Source: Thiobacillus sp. (GTDB taxonomy: Bacteria > Pseudomonadota > Gammaproteobacteria > Burkholderiales > Thiobacillaceae). From it: a stretch of DNA of 6,607 nt. A program made the translations under genes and the position numbers. Positions 1 to 5,300 of the stretch are shown in pieces; within the stretch, counting starts at the first letter, position 1; the number at the start of each line of letters is the position of its first letter. Where the stretch lies: the NCBI GenBank assembly GCA_003510325.1, contig DONB01000141.1, positions 1 to 6,607 on the forward strand. The letters run 5' to 3'. The notes beneath the pieces were generated by a model. It was not told where the DNA came from and ran no database searches. It worked only from the letters and a program-made list of their open reading frames with translations.

Positions 1-84
1 GTGTTCGGCGCGGCCAAGGACAGCGATCCGCAGCGCTACAACAGCATCATCGCCGCGATGCGCGCCGAACTCGCCAAGGTCTGA
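1..84 (+). CDS. rpe: Ribulose-phosphate 3-epimerase, C-terminal end (partial)
   Basis: The first frame runs from the window edge to TGA at 82-84 and encodes 27 residues beginning VFGAAKDSD and ending MRAELAKV. An (A/V/I)FG stretch followed by a short acidic linker and a final helix of the IxAMRAELA kind is the usual C-terminus of proteobacterial Rpe, where the FG follows the last phosphate-binding loop of the TIM barrel. Rpe interconverts ribulose-5-phosphate and xylulose-5-phosphate in the pentose phosphate and Calvin cycles. The downstream gph supports the call, because rpe-gph-trpE is a common proteobacterial order. The catalytic residues lie outside the window, so the assignment rests on the tail and the context. 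Confidence 0.75.
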   Translation: MFGAAKDSDPQRYNSIIAAMRAELAKV

Positions 85-102
85 TTTTTCCATCCACCCG
101 TA

Positions 103-160
103 CACGAAGGAACACGAAGACGCGGCGAAGATTCCTTGGCGAATCTTCGTGTCCTTCGTG
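103..160. repeat. Imperfect palindromic intergenic repeat between rpe and gph
   Basis: The left arm CACGAAGGAACACGAAGA (103-120) is the reverse complement of TCTTCGTGTCCTTCGTG (144-160) except for one unpaired base. A second, perfect inverted repeat is nested inside: CGAAGATTC (126-134) against GAATCTTCG (141-149) with a 6-nt loop. The left arm is itself a short tandem of a 10-mer starting ACACGAAGG. The element fills most of the rpe-gph gap and ends 11 nt before the gph ATG. From memory, very similar CACGAAG/TTCGTG stretches recur between genes in many environmental proteobacteria, so this is probably a dispersed palindromic element. No T tract follows, so it does not look like an intrinsic terminator. 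Confidence 0.7.
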
Positions 161-171
161 GGCAATCAAAC

Positions 172-858
172 ATGAAAAGTTTTCCTCTTCCGATCAAGGC
201 CGTCGTCATCGATCTCGACGGCACCTTGCTCAACACCGCCCCGGATCTGGCGCACGCCGCCGAGCTGATGATGGCCGACCTCGGCCGTCCCTGTCCGTCG
301 CTGGAAACGATTTCCACCTACATCGGCAACGGCGTGTCGCGGCTGGTCAAGCGCGTGCTCACCGGCGAGATGGATGCCGAGCCTGACGCGGCGCTGTTCG
401 AACAGGCCATCGCTTCCTATCAGAAGCATTACGGCGAACATGTGTCGCTGCATTCGCGCCCCTTCGGCGGCGTGGTCGAAGGCCTCGACGCGTTCAAGGC
501 GATGGGCGTGCATATCGCCTGCATCACCAACAAGGCGGCGCAGTTCACCCATCCTCTGCTGAAGGATACGGGCCTCATCGACTACTTCGAGTTGATCCTG
601 TCCGGCGACAGCCTGCCCAAGCGCAAGCCCGACCCGCTGCCCTTGCTGCACGCCTGCGAGGTGTTCAAGGTGAAACCGGCCGAGCTGCTGCTGATCGGCG
701 ATTCGCTCAACGACACCCAGGCCGCGCGCGCGGCCGGGTGCCCGGTGTTCTGCGTGCCCTACGGCTACAACCGCGGCCGCCCGGTGGCCGAGCTCGATCT
801 CGACGCGGTGGTGCCGACGCTGGCCGAAGCGGCGAAGATGGTGGCAAAGGTCGGCTGA
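172..858 (+). CDS. gph: Phosphoglycolate phosphatase, HAD family
   Basis: The 228-residue product is a cytoplasmic HAD-superfamily hydrolase. It most likely hydrolyses 2-phosphoglycolate, formed by RuBisCO oxygenation or DNA repair, to glycolate. All four HAD motifs are present: DLDGT with nucleophile Asp14 and acid/base Asp16, motif II Thr119 in CITNK, motif III Lys152 in KRKPDP, and motif IV GDSLND at 176-181. A helical cap of about 75 residues lies between motifs I and II. Length and order match the Gph type. The ATG at 172 is chosen because the DLDGT motif then falls at the usual distance from the start; an in-frame TTG at 136 would begin inside the palindromic repeat. No clear Shine-Dalgarno precedes the ATG. 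Other small HAD phosphatases share these motifs, so the substrate rests partly on the rpe and trpE neighbours. Confidence 0.9.
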   Translation: MKSFPLPIKAVVIDLDGTLLNTAPDLAHAAELMMADLGRPCPSLETISTYIGNGVSRLVKRVLTGEMDAEPDAALFEQAIASYQKHYGEHVSLHSRPFGGVVEGLDAFKAMGVHIACITNKAAQFTHPLLKDTGLIDYFELILSGDSLPKRKPDPLPLLHACEVFKVKPAELLLIGDSLNDTQAARAAGCPVFCVPYGYNRGRPVAELDLDAVVPTLAEAAKMVAKVG

Positions 859-860
859 TC

Positions 861-893
861 ATGGAGCGCGCCGTGAACGACAAGCGATGGTGA
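861..893 (+). CDS. Possible 10-residue leader peptide ending in Trp-stop, ahead of trpE
   Basis: An ATG two bases after the gph stop opens a ten-codon frame, [10 protein letters not shown], whose last sense codon is TGG (888-890) directly followed by TGA. An AAAGG lies about 10 nt upstream, and coupling to gph termination is possible. The frame ends exactly where a terminator-like hairpin begins. A Trp codon in a short frame before trpE resembles an attenuation leader, but classical trp leaders carry two or more adjacent Trp codons and this has one. A chance frame of this size is quite possible. A second small frame, 22 codons at 887-955, has no Trp and ends in an ATGA overlap with the trpE start. 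Confidence 0.25.
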   Translation: MERAVNDKRW

Positions 894-924
894 AGGTGGA
901 ACGCATCCGCACGTTTCGCCTTTT
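893..924 (+). terminator. Terminator-like hairpin upstream of trpE (possible attenuator)
   Basis: As RNA, GGTGGAACG (895-903) pairs along its whole length with CGTTTCGCC (912-920), using two G-U pairs, around an 8-nt loop. A-U pairs at 893-894/921-922 extend the stem. The 3' arm runs into TTTT (921-924). The uridine tract is short and partly used in the stem, so termination would be weak or conditional. The hairpin lies between gph and trpE and starts at the stop codon of the possible leader peptide. The sequence GTGAACG at 873-879 resembles the 5' arm and could compete for the same 3' arm. Confidence 0.4.
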
Positions 925-951
925 GCCATTCACTTTATTCACGGACCTGCC

Positions 952-2427
952 ATGACTGAACAAGACTTTTTCGACCTCGTCCGCCAGGGCTACAACCGCA
1001 TCCCGCTGGTGCGCGAGTTGCCCGGCGACCTGGAAACGCCGTTGTCGGTGTACCTCAAGCTCGCCAACGCCCCTTATGCCTACCTGCTTGAATCGGTGGT
1101 GGGCGGCGAGCGCTTCGGCCGCTATTCCTTCATCGGCCTGCCGGCACGCACGGTGCTCAGGGTTCGCGCCCATCTGCTGACGGTGGAAACCGACGGCCGG
1201 GTGGTCGAGGAGCACACGCTGCCCGACCCGCTGGCCTTCATCGCCGAGTTCCAGGCGCGCTTCAAGGCGGCGCCAGTGGCGGGACTGCCGCGCTTCACCG
1301 GCGGACTGGCGGGTTATTTCGGCTACGACACCATCCGCTACATCGAGAAGCGCCTGGCCGACACACGCAAGGACGACGTGCTGCACACGCCGGACATCCT
1401 CTTGATGCTGACCGAGGAGCTGGCGGTATTCGACAACCTCGCCGGCAAGCTCTACCTCATCACCCATGCCGATCCGATGCAGCCGGATGCCTATGCGCAG
1501 GGCCATTTGCGCCTCGCCGAACTGTCCGACAAGCTGCATGCGCCGGTGCATCTGCCGGCCGAATCGGTGGTCGAGGAAGACGAACCGGCTTCCGAGTTCG
1601 GCGAGGCCGAGTTCAAGGCGGCAGTGCAGAAAGCCAAGGATTACATCGCCGCCGGCGACGTCATGCAGGTGGTGCTGAGCCAGCGCATGACGCGGCCGTT
1701 CGCCGCCTCGCCGCTGTCGCTGTACCGAGCGCTGCGCAGCCTGAATCCCTCGCCCTACATGTTCTTCTACGATCTCGGCGGCTTCCACATCGTCGGCTCG
1801 TCCCCGGAAATCCTGGTGCGGCTCGAAGGCGACACCGTCACCCTGCGTCCGATCGCCGGAACCCGCCCGCGCGGCCTGACGCGCGCGGATGACCAGCGCC
1901 TGGCCGAGGAACTGCTGGCCGATCCCAAGGAGTGCGCCGAGCATCTGCAGCTGCTGGATTTGGGCCGAAACGACACCGGACGCGTCGCGGTGACCGGCAG
2001 CGTCAAGGTCACCGAGAACATGCAGATCGAGCGCTACTCGCACGTCATGCACATCGTCTCCAACGTCGAAGGCACGCTGAAGCCGGGCCTCACCGCGCTC
2101 GACGTGCTGCGAGCCAGCTTTCCCGCAGGCACCGTGTCCGGCGCGCCCAAGGTGCGGGCGATGGAAATCATCGACGAACTCGAGCCGAGCAAGCGCGGCA
2201 TCTACGCCGGCGCGGTGGGCTATCTCGGCTTCAACGGCGACATGGACCTGGCGATCGCCATTCGCACCGCGGTGGTCAAGGACGGCATGCTGTACGCCCA
2301 GGCGGGCGCCGGCATCGTCGCCGACTCGGTGCCCGACAACGAATGGATGGAAACGCTGAACAAGGCGCGCGCCGTCGTTCGTGCGGCCGAGCTGGCGCAG
2401 GCGCGCTTCGCGACCCGGGTCGAGTGA
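952..2427 (+). CDS. trpE: Anthranilate synthase component I
   Basis: This 491-residue protein is the large subunit of anthranilate synthase. It converts chorismate to anthranilate with ammonia supplied by TrpG, the committed step of tryptophan synthesis. The N-terminal domain carries LLES (45-48), where TrpE proteins bind feedback tryptophan, and GRYSFIG (56-62). The C-terminal chorismate-binding domain carries [11 protein letters not shown] (298-308), [15 protein letters not shown] (331-345), [12 protein letters not shown] (389-400) and [16 protein letters not shown] (450-465). Retention of LLES suggests Trp inhibition is intact. The ATG at 952 gives the normal betaproteobacterial N-terminus; a GGA lies 6 nt upstream and the Shine-Dalgarno is poor. 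The gene ends 7 bp from the convergent fisR with no recognisable terminator between them, and its partner trpG is displaced about 2.9 kb downstream. The usual DLGRNDVGR reads DLGRNDTGR here. Confidence 0.97.
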   Translation: MTEQDFFDLVRQGYNRIPLVRELPGDLETPLSVYLKLANAPYAYLLESVVGGERFGRYSFIGLPARTVLRVRAHLLTVETDGRVVEEHTLPDPLAFIAEFQARFKAAPVAGLPRFTGGLAGYFGYDTIRYIEKRLADTRKDDVLHTPDILLMLTEELAVFDNLAGKLYLITHADPMQPDAYAQGHLRLAELSDKLHAPVHLPAESVVEEDEPASEFGEAEFKAAVQKAKDYIAAGDVMQVVLSQRMTRPFAASPLSLYRALRSLNPSPYMFFYDLGGFHIVGSSPEILVRLEGDTVTLRPIAGTRPRGLTRADDQRLAEELLADPKECAEHLQLLDLGRNDTGRVAVTGSVKVTENMQIERYSHVMHIVSNVEGTLKPGLTALDVLRASFPAGTVSGAPKVRAMEIIDELEPSKRGIYAGAVGYLGFNGDMDLAIAIRTAVVKDGMLYAQAGAGIVADSVPDNEWMETLNKARAVVRAAELAQARFATRVE

Positions 2428-2434
2428 GCAAGGC

Positions 2435-3727
2435 CTAGCTCAGGCCATAGCGTTTCAGCTTGCGATACAGCGTGCGCTCGGTGATGCCGAGCGCGGCTGC
2501 CACCCGGCTGCGGTGGCCGGCGTGTACGTCGAGCAGGGCGCGGATGTGGGCTCGCTCGACCTCGGCCAGCGGTTGCGCGTCCGGCTGCACCGCCACCACC
2601 GCCGCGGCAGGCAGATGCAGGTCGGCCGCGCGGATCACCCCGTTGCGGCAGGTCAGCGCCGCACGCTGCAGCAGGTTGCGAAGTTCGCGCACATTGCCCG
2701 GGAATTCGTACGCCTGCAGCGCGGCCAGCGCGGCCGCGTCCAGCTGGCAGGCGCGGCGAGCGCCGGCCAGGCGCTTGAGCAGAAGCTTCGCCAGCGCCGG
2801 GATGTCTTCGCGCCGCTGGCGCAGCGGCGGCAGGTCGACGTCGATGCCTGCCAGCCGGTAATACAGATCGAGCCGGAACCGTTTCTCGTCCACTTCATCC
2901 AGCAGCCGGCGATTGGTGGCCGATACCAGTCGCACGTCAGCCTTCAGCGTGTGGGTGCCGCCCACGCGCCGGAACTCTCCGCTTTCCAGCACACGCAGCA
3001 GCTTGGCCTGCAGGCTGAGCGGAATCTCGGCGACCTCATCGAGAAACAGCGTTCCGCCGTCCGCCAGTTCGAACAGGCCTTTTTTCAGGCCGCTGCTGCC
3101 GGAGAATGCGCCGCGCTCATGGCCGAACAGCTCGCTCTCGAACAGGGTTTCCGGCACGGCGGCGCAGTTGATCACGATAAAGGCGCTGCCGGCTCGCGCC
3201 GAGCGGGCGTGAATGAACCGCGCCGCGAGTTCCTTGCCCACCCCGCTCTCGCCATACAGCAGGATCGAGGCCTCGCTGTCGGCCACCCGTGCGAGGTTGT
3301 CCACGCAGCTCAGGAATGCGGGAGACTGCCCCACCATCTGCATGGCGTCGCAGTCCGTGCCGGCGTCGGCCTCCAGCGGGAAGAGCTGTTCGCCGAGATA
3401 GCGCTCGCCATTCGCGTCGCGCAGCAGATGGCCGCGTATCCGGGTGCGCTCGGGCTGGTCGTCGGCGTGAAAATGGGTATGCAGCACCTCGACCGCCTCG
3501 CCGTCCTCGAACAGCGCCTGGTGCGGGCAGTGTTCCCCGTTTTCGTGGCAGGGTCGCGTCGAATGATGCGACACGGCATAGCAGTGCCGGCCGGCAATGG
3601 CATCGGATGATGCGCCGTAGGCCTCGGCATAGCGCTGGTTGGCGGCCACGATGCGGTAGTCTCGATCGATCACCACAAACGGCTGGTCGTTGGCGTCGAT
3701 CAGATCCTGCAATTCGAACTGGGGCAT
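2435..3727 (-). CDS. fisR: Sigma54-dependent PAS/AAA+/Fis regulator, FisR-like sulfane-sulfur sensor
   Basis: The 430-residue protein has an N-terminal PAS-like sensor (about 5-120), an AAA+ sigma54-activation domain (about 130-360) and a C-terminal Fis-type helix-turn-helix (about 390-430, ending LGITERTLYRKLKRYGLS). In the AAA+ domain I see Walker A GESGVGKE (159-166), the sigma54-contact loop GAFSGS (206-211), Walker B GGTLFLDE (224-231), arginine fingers in the FRLDLYYRL region (284-292) and GNVREL (344-349). The sensor has Cys49, Cys60 and Cys67 among many His. The 11- and 7-residue spacing is what I recall for Cys53/64/71 of Cupriavidus FisR, which senses polysulfide or persulfide and activates sulfide-oxidation genes. 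Divergence from sqr supports the same job here. There is no receiver domain, so the signal is probably sensed directly. The ATG at 3727 follows an AAGGA (3734-3738 on the complement). GAFSGS departs from the usual GAFTGA. Confidence 0.87.
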   Translation of the reverse strand: MPQFELQDLIDANDQPFVVIDRDYRIVAANQRYAEAYGASSDAIAGRHCYAVSHHSTRPCHENGEHCPHQALFEDGEAVEVLHTHFHADDQPERTRIRGHLLRDANGERYLGEQLFPLEADAGTDCDAMQMVGQSPAFLSCVDNLARVADSEASILLYGESGVGKELAARFIHARSARAGSAFIVINCAAVPETLFESELFGHERGAFSGSSGLKKGLFELADGGTLFLDEVAEIPLSLQAKLLRVLESGEFRRVGGTHTLKADVRLVSATNRRLLDEVDEKRFRLDLYYRLAGIDVDLPPLRQRREDIPALAKLLLKRLAGARRACQLDAAALAALQAYEFPGNVRELRNLLQRAALTCRNGVIRAADLHLPAAAVVAVQPDAQPLAEVERAHIRALLDVHAGHRSRVAAALGITERTLYRKLKRYGLS

Positions 3728-3733
3728 GGCGTG

Positions 3734-3738
3734 TCCTT
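3734..3738 (-). promoter_or_regulatory. Ribosome binding site of fisR
   Basis: On the minus strand AAGGA lies 6 nt before the fisR ATG, which supports the start at 3727. Confidence 0.75.
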
Positions 3739-3755
3739 GGTCATGACGTGTCAGG

Positions 3756-3784
3756 AATTTGGCATGACATATCCGTCATGTCAA
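3756..3784 (-). promoter_or_regulatory. Probable sigma70 promoter of fisR
   Basis: On the minus strand a perfect TTGACA (3779-3784) is followed after 17 nt by CAAATT (3756-3761), a 3/6 match to TATAAT that keeps the key A at position 2 and T at position 6. Transcription would begin near 3749, giving a leader of about 20 nt that contains the fisR Shine-Dalgarno. The promoter lies almost entirely inside the inverted repeat at 3757-3786, so a protein bound there would block it. Only the -35 is strong. Confidence 0.5.
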
Positions 3785-3786
3785 AT
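3757..3786. promoter_or_regulatory. Candidate FisR upstream activating sequence (inverted repeat)
   Basis: The arms ATTTGGCATGAC (3757-3768) and GTCATGTCAAAT (3775-3786) are inverted repeats with 11 of 12 positions matching around a 6-bp spacer. The centre is about 95 bp upstream of the start point predicted for sqr, within the usual range for bacterial enhancer-binding proteins. A related perfect 8-bp palindrome, GTCATGAC, lies at 3740-3747 and may be a secondary or half site. Assignment to FisR is inferred from position and the divergent gene order. Confidence 0.6.
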
Positions 3787-3811
3787 GGGCGGCGATCAGC
3801 CGATCCCGCCC
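3787..3811. repeat. GC-rich inverted repeat between activator site and promoter
   Basis: GGGCGGCGATC (3787-3797) and GATCCCGCCC (3802-3811) are inverted repeats with one extra base in the left arm and an AGCC spacer. The element lies directly beside the candidate activator site. On neither strand is it followed by a T tract, so it does not look like a terminator. Its role is unknown; it could be another protein site. No IHF consensus was recognised in this gap. Confidence 0.5.
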
Positions 3812-3840
3812 AAATCCATGCATGGCGAGGCCTTGCCTGT

Positions 3841-3856
3841 TGGCATGGCAATTGCT
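3841..3856 (+). promoter_or_regulatory. Sigma54 (-24/-12) promoter of sqr
   Basis: TGGCATGGCAATTGCT matches the sigma54 consensus TGGCAYRNNNNTTGCW at every defined position. The invariant GG is at 3842-3843 and GC at 3854-3855, 12 bp apart as required. Transcription would start near 3866-3868, leaving a leader of about 25 nt with the sqr Shine-Dalgarno. The divergent sigma54 activator gene and the upstream inverted repeat support the assignment. Confidence 0.88.
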
Positions 3857-3866
3857 GATTGCCATG
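3844..3866. repeat. Perfect palindrome over the sigma54 -12 element and start point
   Basis: CATGGCAAT (3844-3852) and ATTGCCATG (3858-3866) are perfect 9-bp inverted repeats around a 5-bp spacer. The element covers the -12 GC and extends to the predicted transcription start of sqr. Because it ends about where the RNA should begin, it would act as DNA, for example as a repressor operator, rather than as an RNA hairpin. Its function is inferred only. Confidence 0.65.
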
Positions 3867-3878
3867 TCTGTCATCAAC

Positions 3879-3884
3879 AAGGAG
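3879..3884 (+). promoter_or_regulatory. Ribosome binding site fixing the GTG start of sqr
   Basis: AAGGAG lies 7 nt before GTG at 3892. It decides the start in favour of GTG over the in-frame upstream codon at 3859, which would lie inside the promoter palindrome. Confidence 0.88.
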
Positions 3885-3891
3885 AGCAAAC

Positions 3892-5160
3892 GTGGCTCAT
3901 ATCGTGATTCTGGGCGCCGGCATTGGCGGCATGACCATGGCGTATGAAATGCGCGAGCAGGCGCGGGCAGAGGACCGGGTCACCGTGATTTCCAACCTGC
4001 CGTATTTCCAGTTCACTCCGTCCAACCCCTGGGTGGCGGTCAACTGGCGCAAGCGCGACGACATCACCCTGCCGTGCGAGCCCTATCTCAACAAGAAGAA
4101 CATCAATTTCATCGGGGTCGGCGCGGCACGCGTCCACCCCGAGAAGAATCAGATCGATCTGAGCGACGGCCAGGTGGTGGATTACGATTTCCTGATCGTC
4201 GCGACCGGGCCCAAGCTGGCGTTCGACGAGGTGCCGGGGCTGGGACCCGAAGGCCATACCCAGTCGGTTTGCCAGGTCGAACACGCGGTGAACGCCGGCC
4301 GCGCGTGGGAGGATTTCGTGCAGGAACCGGGGCCCATCGTGGTGGGCGCGGTGCAGGGCGCGTCCTGCTACGGTCCGGCCTACGAGTTCGCCATGATCAT
4401 GGACACCGACCTCAAGCGGCGCAAAATCCGCGACCGCGTGCCGATGACCTTCGTCACCGCCGAGCCGTATATCGGCCACCTGGGCCTGGGCGGCGTCGGC
4501 GATTCCAAGGGCTTGCTGGAATCCGCGATGCGCGACCGCCACATCAAGTGGATCTGCAATGCCAAGGTCAGCAAGGTCGAGGCCGGGAAGATGTTCGTCG
4601 CCGAGCACAATGACAAGGGCGAGGTGATCAAGGAACACGAACTGCCGTTCGCCTATTCGATGATGCTGCCCGCATTCAAGGGCATCGACGCCGTGTTCGG
4701 CATCGAAGGGCTCACCAACCCGCGCGGCTTCATCACGATCGACGCCTTCCAGCGCAACCCGAAATACCCCAATGTCTACGCGGTGGGCGTGTGCGTCGCC
4801 ATTCCGCCGGTCGAGACCACCCCGGTGCCGACCGGCACGCCGAAGACCGGCTACATGATCGAATCCATGGTCACCGCCACCTCGCACAACATCCGCGCCG
4901 TGCTCGACGGCCGCGAACCCGTCGAAAAGGCCACCTGGAACGCCATCTGTCTGGCCGATTTCGGCGACACCGGCGCGGCCTTCGTGGCGTTGCCGCAGAT
5001 TCCGCCGCGCAACGTCAACTGGTTCAAGGAAGGCAAATGGGTGCACCTGGCCAAGGTGGCGTTCGAAAAATACTTCATGAGAAAAATGAAGAAAGGCTCG
5101 ACCGAACCGCTGTACGAAAAATACGTACTCGGTCTGATGGGGCTGAAAAAGCTCAAATAG
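3892..5160 (+). CDS. sqr: Sulfide:quinone oxidoreductase (type I-like)
   Basis: The 422-residue flavoprotein oxidises sulfide to sulfane sulfur or polysulfide and passes electrons through FAD to membrane quinone. It begins MAHIVILGAGIGG, with the FAD dinucleotide fold GAGIGG at 8-13, and also has ATGPKLAF (105-112) and the second FAD segment around YAVGVC (296-301). The three cysteines needed by type I SQR are present: Cys127 (SVCQVEHA), Cys159 (ASCYGPAYEF) and Cys353 (CLADFGDTG), with His131 and His196 at the conserved sites. Spacing and flanks agree closely with the Acidithiobacillus ferrooxidans enzyme as I remember it. The basic, aromatic C-terminus (WVHLAKVAFEKYFMRKMKKG) fits the amphipathic helices that dock SQR on the membrane; there is no signal peptide. 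Start is GTG with a strong AAGGAG. It is transcribed alone from a sigma54 promoter and ends at a strong terminator. Confidence 0.95.
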   Translation: MAHIVILGAGIGGMTMAYEMREQARAEDRVTVISNLPYFQFTPSNPWVAVNWRKRDDITLPCEPYLNKKNINFIGVGAARVHPEKNQIDLSDGQVVDYDFLIVATGPKLAFDEVPGLGPEGHTQSVCQVEHAVNAGRAWEDFVQEPGPIVVGAVQGASCYGPAYEFAMIMDTDLKRRKIRDRVPMTFVTAEPYIGHLGLGGVGDSKGLLESAMRDRHIKWICNAKVSKVEAGKMFVAEHNDKGEVIKEHELPFAYSMMLPAFKGIDAVFGIEGLTNPRGFITIDAFQRNPKYPNVYAVGVCVAIPPVETTPVPTGTPKTGYMIESMVTATSHNIRAVLDGREPVEKATWNAICLADFGDTGAAFVALPQIPPRNVNWFKEGKWVHLAKVAFEKYFMRKMKKGSTEPLYEKYVLGLMGLKKLK

Positions 5161-5183
5161 GCTCCTCGTGGCTGCGGCCCTTC

Positions 5184-5207
5184 AAAGCGCCTGCGGGCGC
5201 TTTTTTT
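5184..5207 (+). terminator. Intrinsic terminator of sqr
   Basis: AAAGCGCC (5184-5191) and GGCGCTTT (5196-5203) form a perfect 8-bp stem with a TGCG tetraloop, and the 3' arm continues into an uninterrupted run of seven T (5201-5207). It begins 24 nt after the sqr stop and should insulate trpGD from sqr transcription. Confidence 0.93.
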
Positions 5208-5208
5208 G

Positions 5209-5238
5209 TTCTGGGGAGGCGGTCCGCACGGCTATAAT
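5209..5238 (+). promoter_or_regulatory. Probable sigma70 promoter for trpGD
   Basis: A perfect TATAAT at 5233-5238, in the context GGCTATAATCG, lies 26 bases after the sqr terminator. The best -35 candidate is TTCTGG (5209-5214) with an 18-bp spacer, a poor match, so the promoter may be weak or activator-dependent. Transcription would start near 5245 and leave a leader of about 55 nt with no Trp-rich small frame. A promoter here makes sense because terminated sqr separates trpG from trpE. Confidence 0.65.
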
Positions 5239-5300
5239 CGCCTGTTCTTGGCGCAGGCTATCGCTTCTCGCCACGATGCCGTGACGCCGAAGGACTCCGC

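Noticed and set aside
102..120. Tandem ACACGAAGG 10-mers as a CRISPR or array-type repeat
   Set aside because: There are only two adjacent copies and no spacers; they form one arm of a palindrome.
136..171. TTG start giving gph twelve extra residues
   Set aside because: The extension is encoded by the palindromic repeat, and the ATG at 172 puts the HAD motif I at the normal position.
911..939. Sigma70 promoter for trpE using TTTATT at 934-939 as -10
   Set aside because: No acceptable -35 hexamer at 16-18 bp and the start would fall almost at the trpE ATG.
859..2052. 397-codon open frame on the minus strand opposite trpE
   Set aside because: It overlaps the unmistakable trpE frame, has low-complexity composition rich in His, Gln, Arg and Val typical of GC-rich antisense frames, and matches no family I know.
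2432..2446. Short inverted repeat GGCCT/AGGCC as a bidirectional terminator for trpE and fisR
   Set aside because: Arms are only 5 bp and no T tract follows on either strand.
2381..3610. 409-codon open frame on the plus strand opposite fisR
   Set aside because: The minus-strand frame carries complete PAS, AAA+ and Fis motifs; this one has none and overlaps the end of trpE.
3760..3775. Second sigma54 -24-like element, TGGCATG at 3760-3766
   Set aside because: No TTGC -12 element follows at the right distance; the match is part of the inverted repeat arm.
3859..3891. Upstream start giving sqr eleven extra residues
   Set aside because: The GTG at 3892 has a strong Shine-Dalgarno and gives the standard MAHIVILGAG N-terminus; the upstream codon lies before the predicted transcription start.
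3874..5046. 390-codon open frame on the minus strand opposite sqr
   Set aside because: It is a shadow of the sqr codon pattern with no recognisable motif, and it would end inside the sqr leader.
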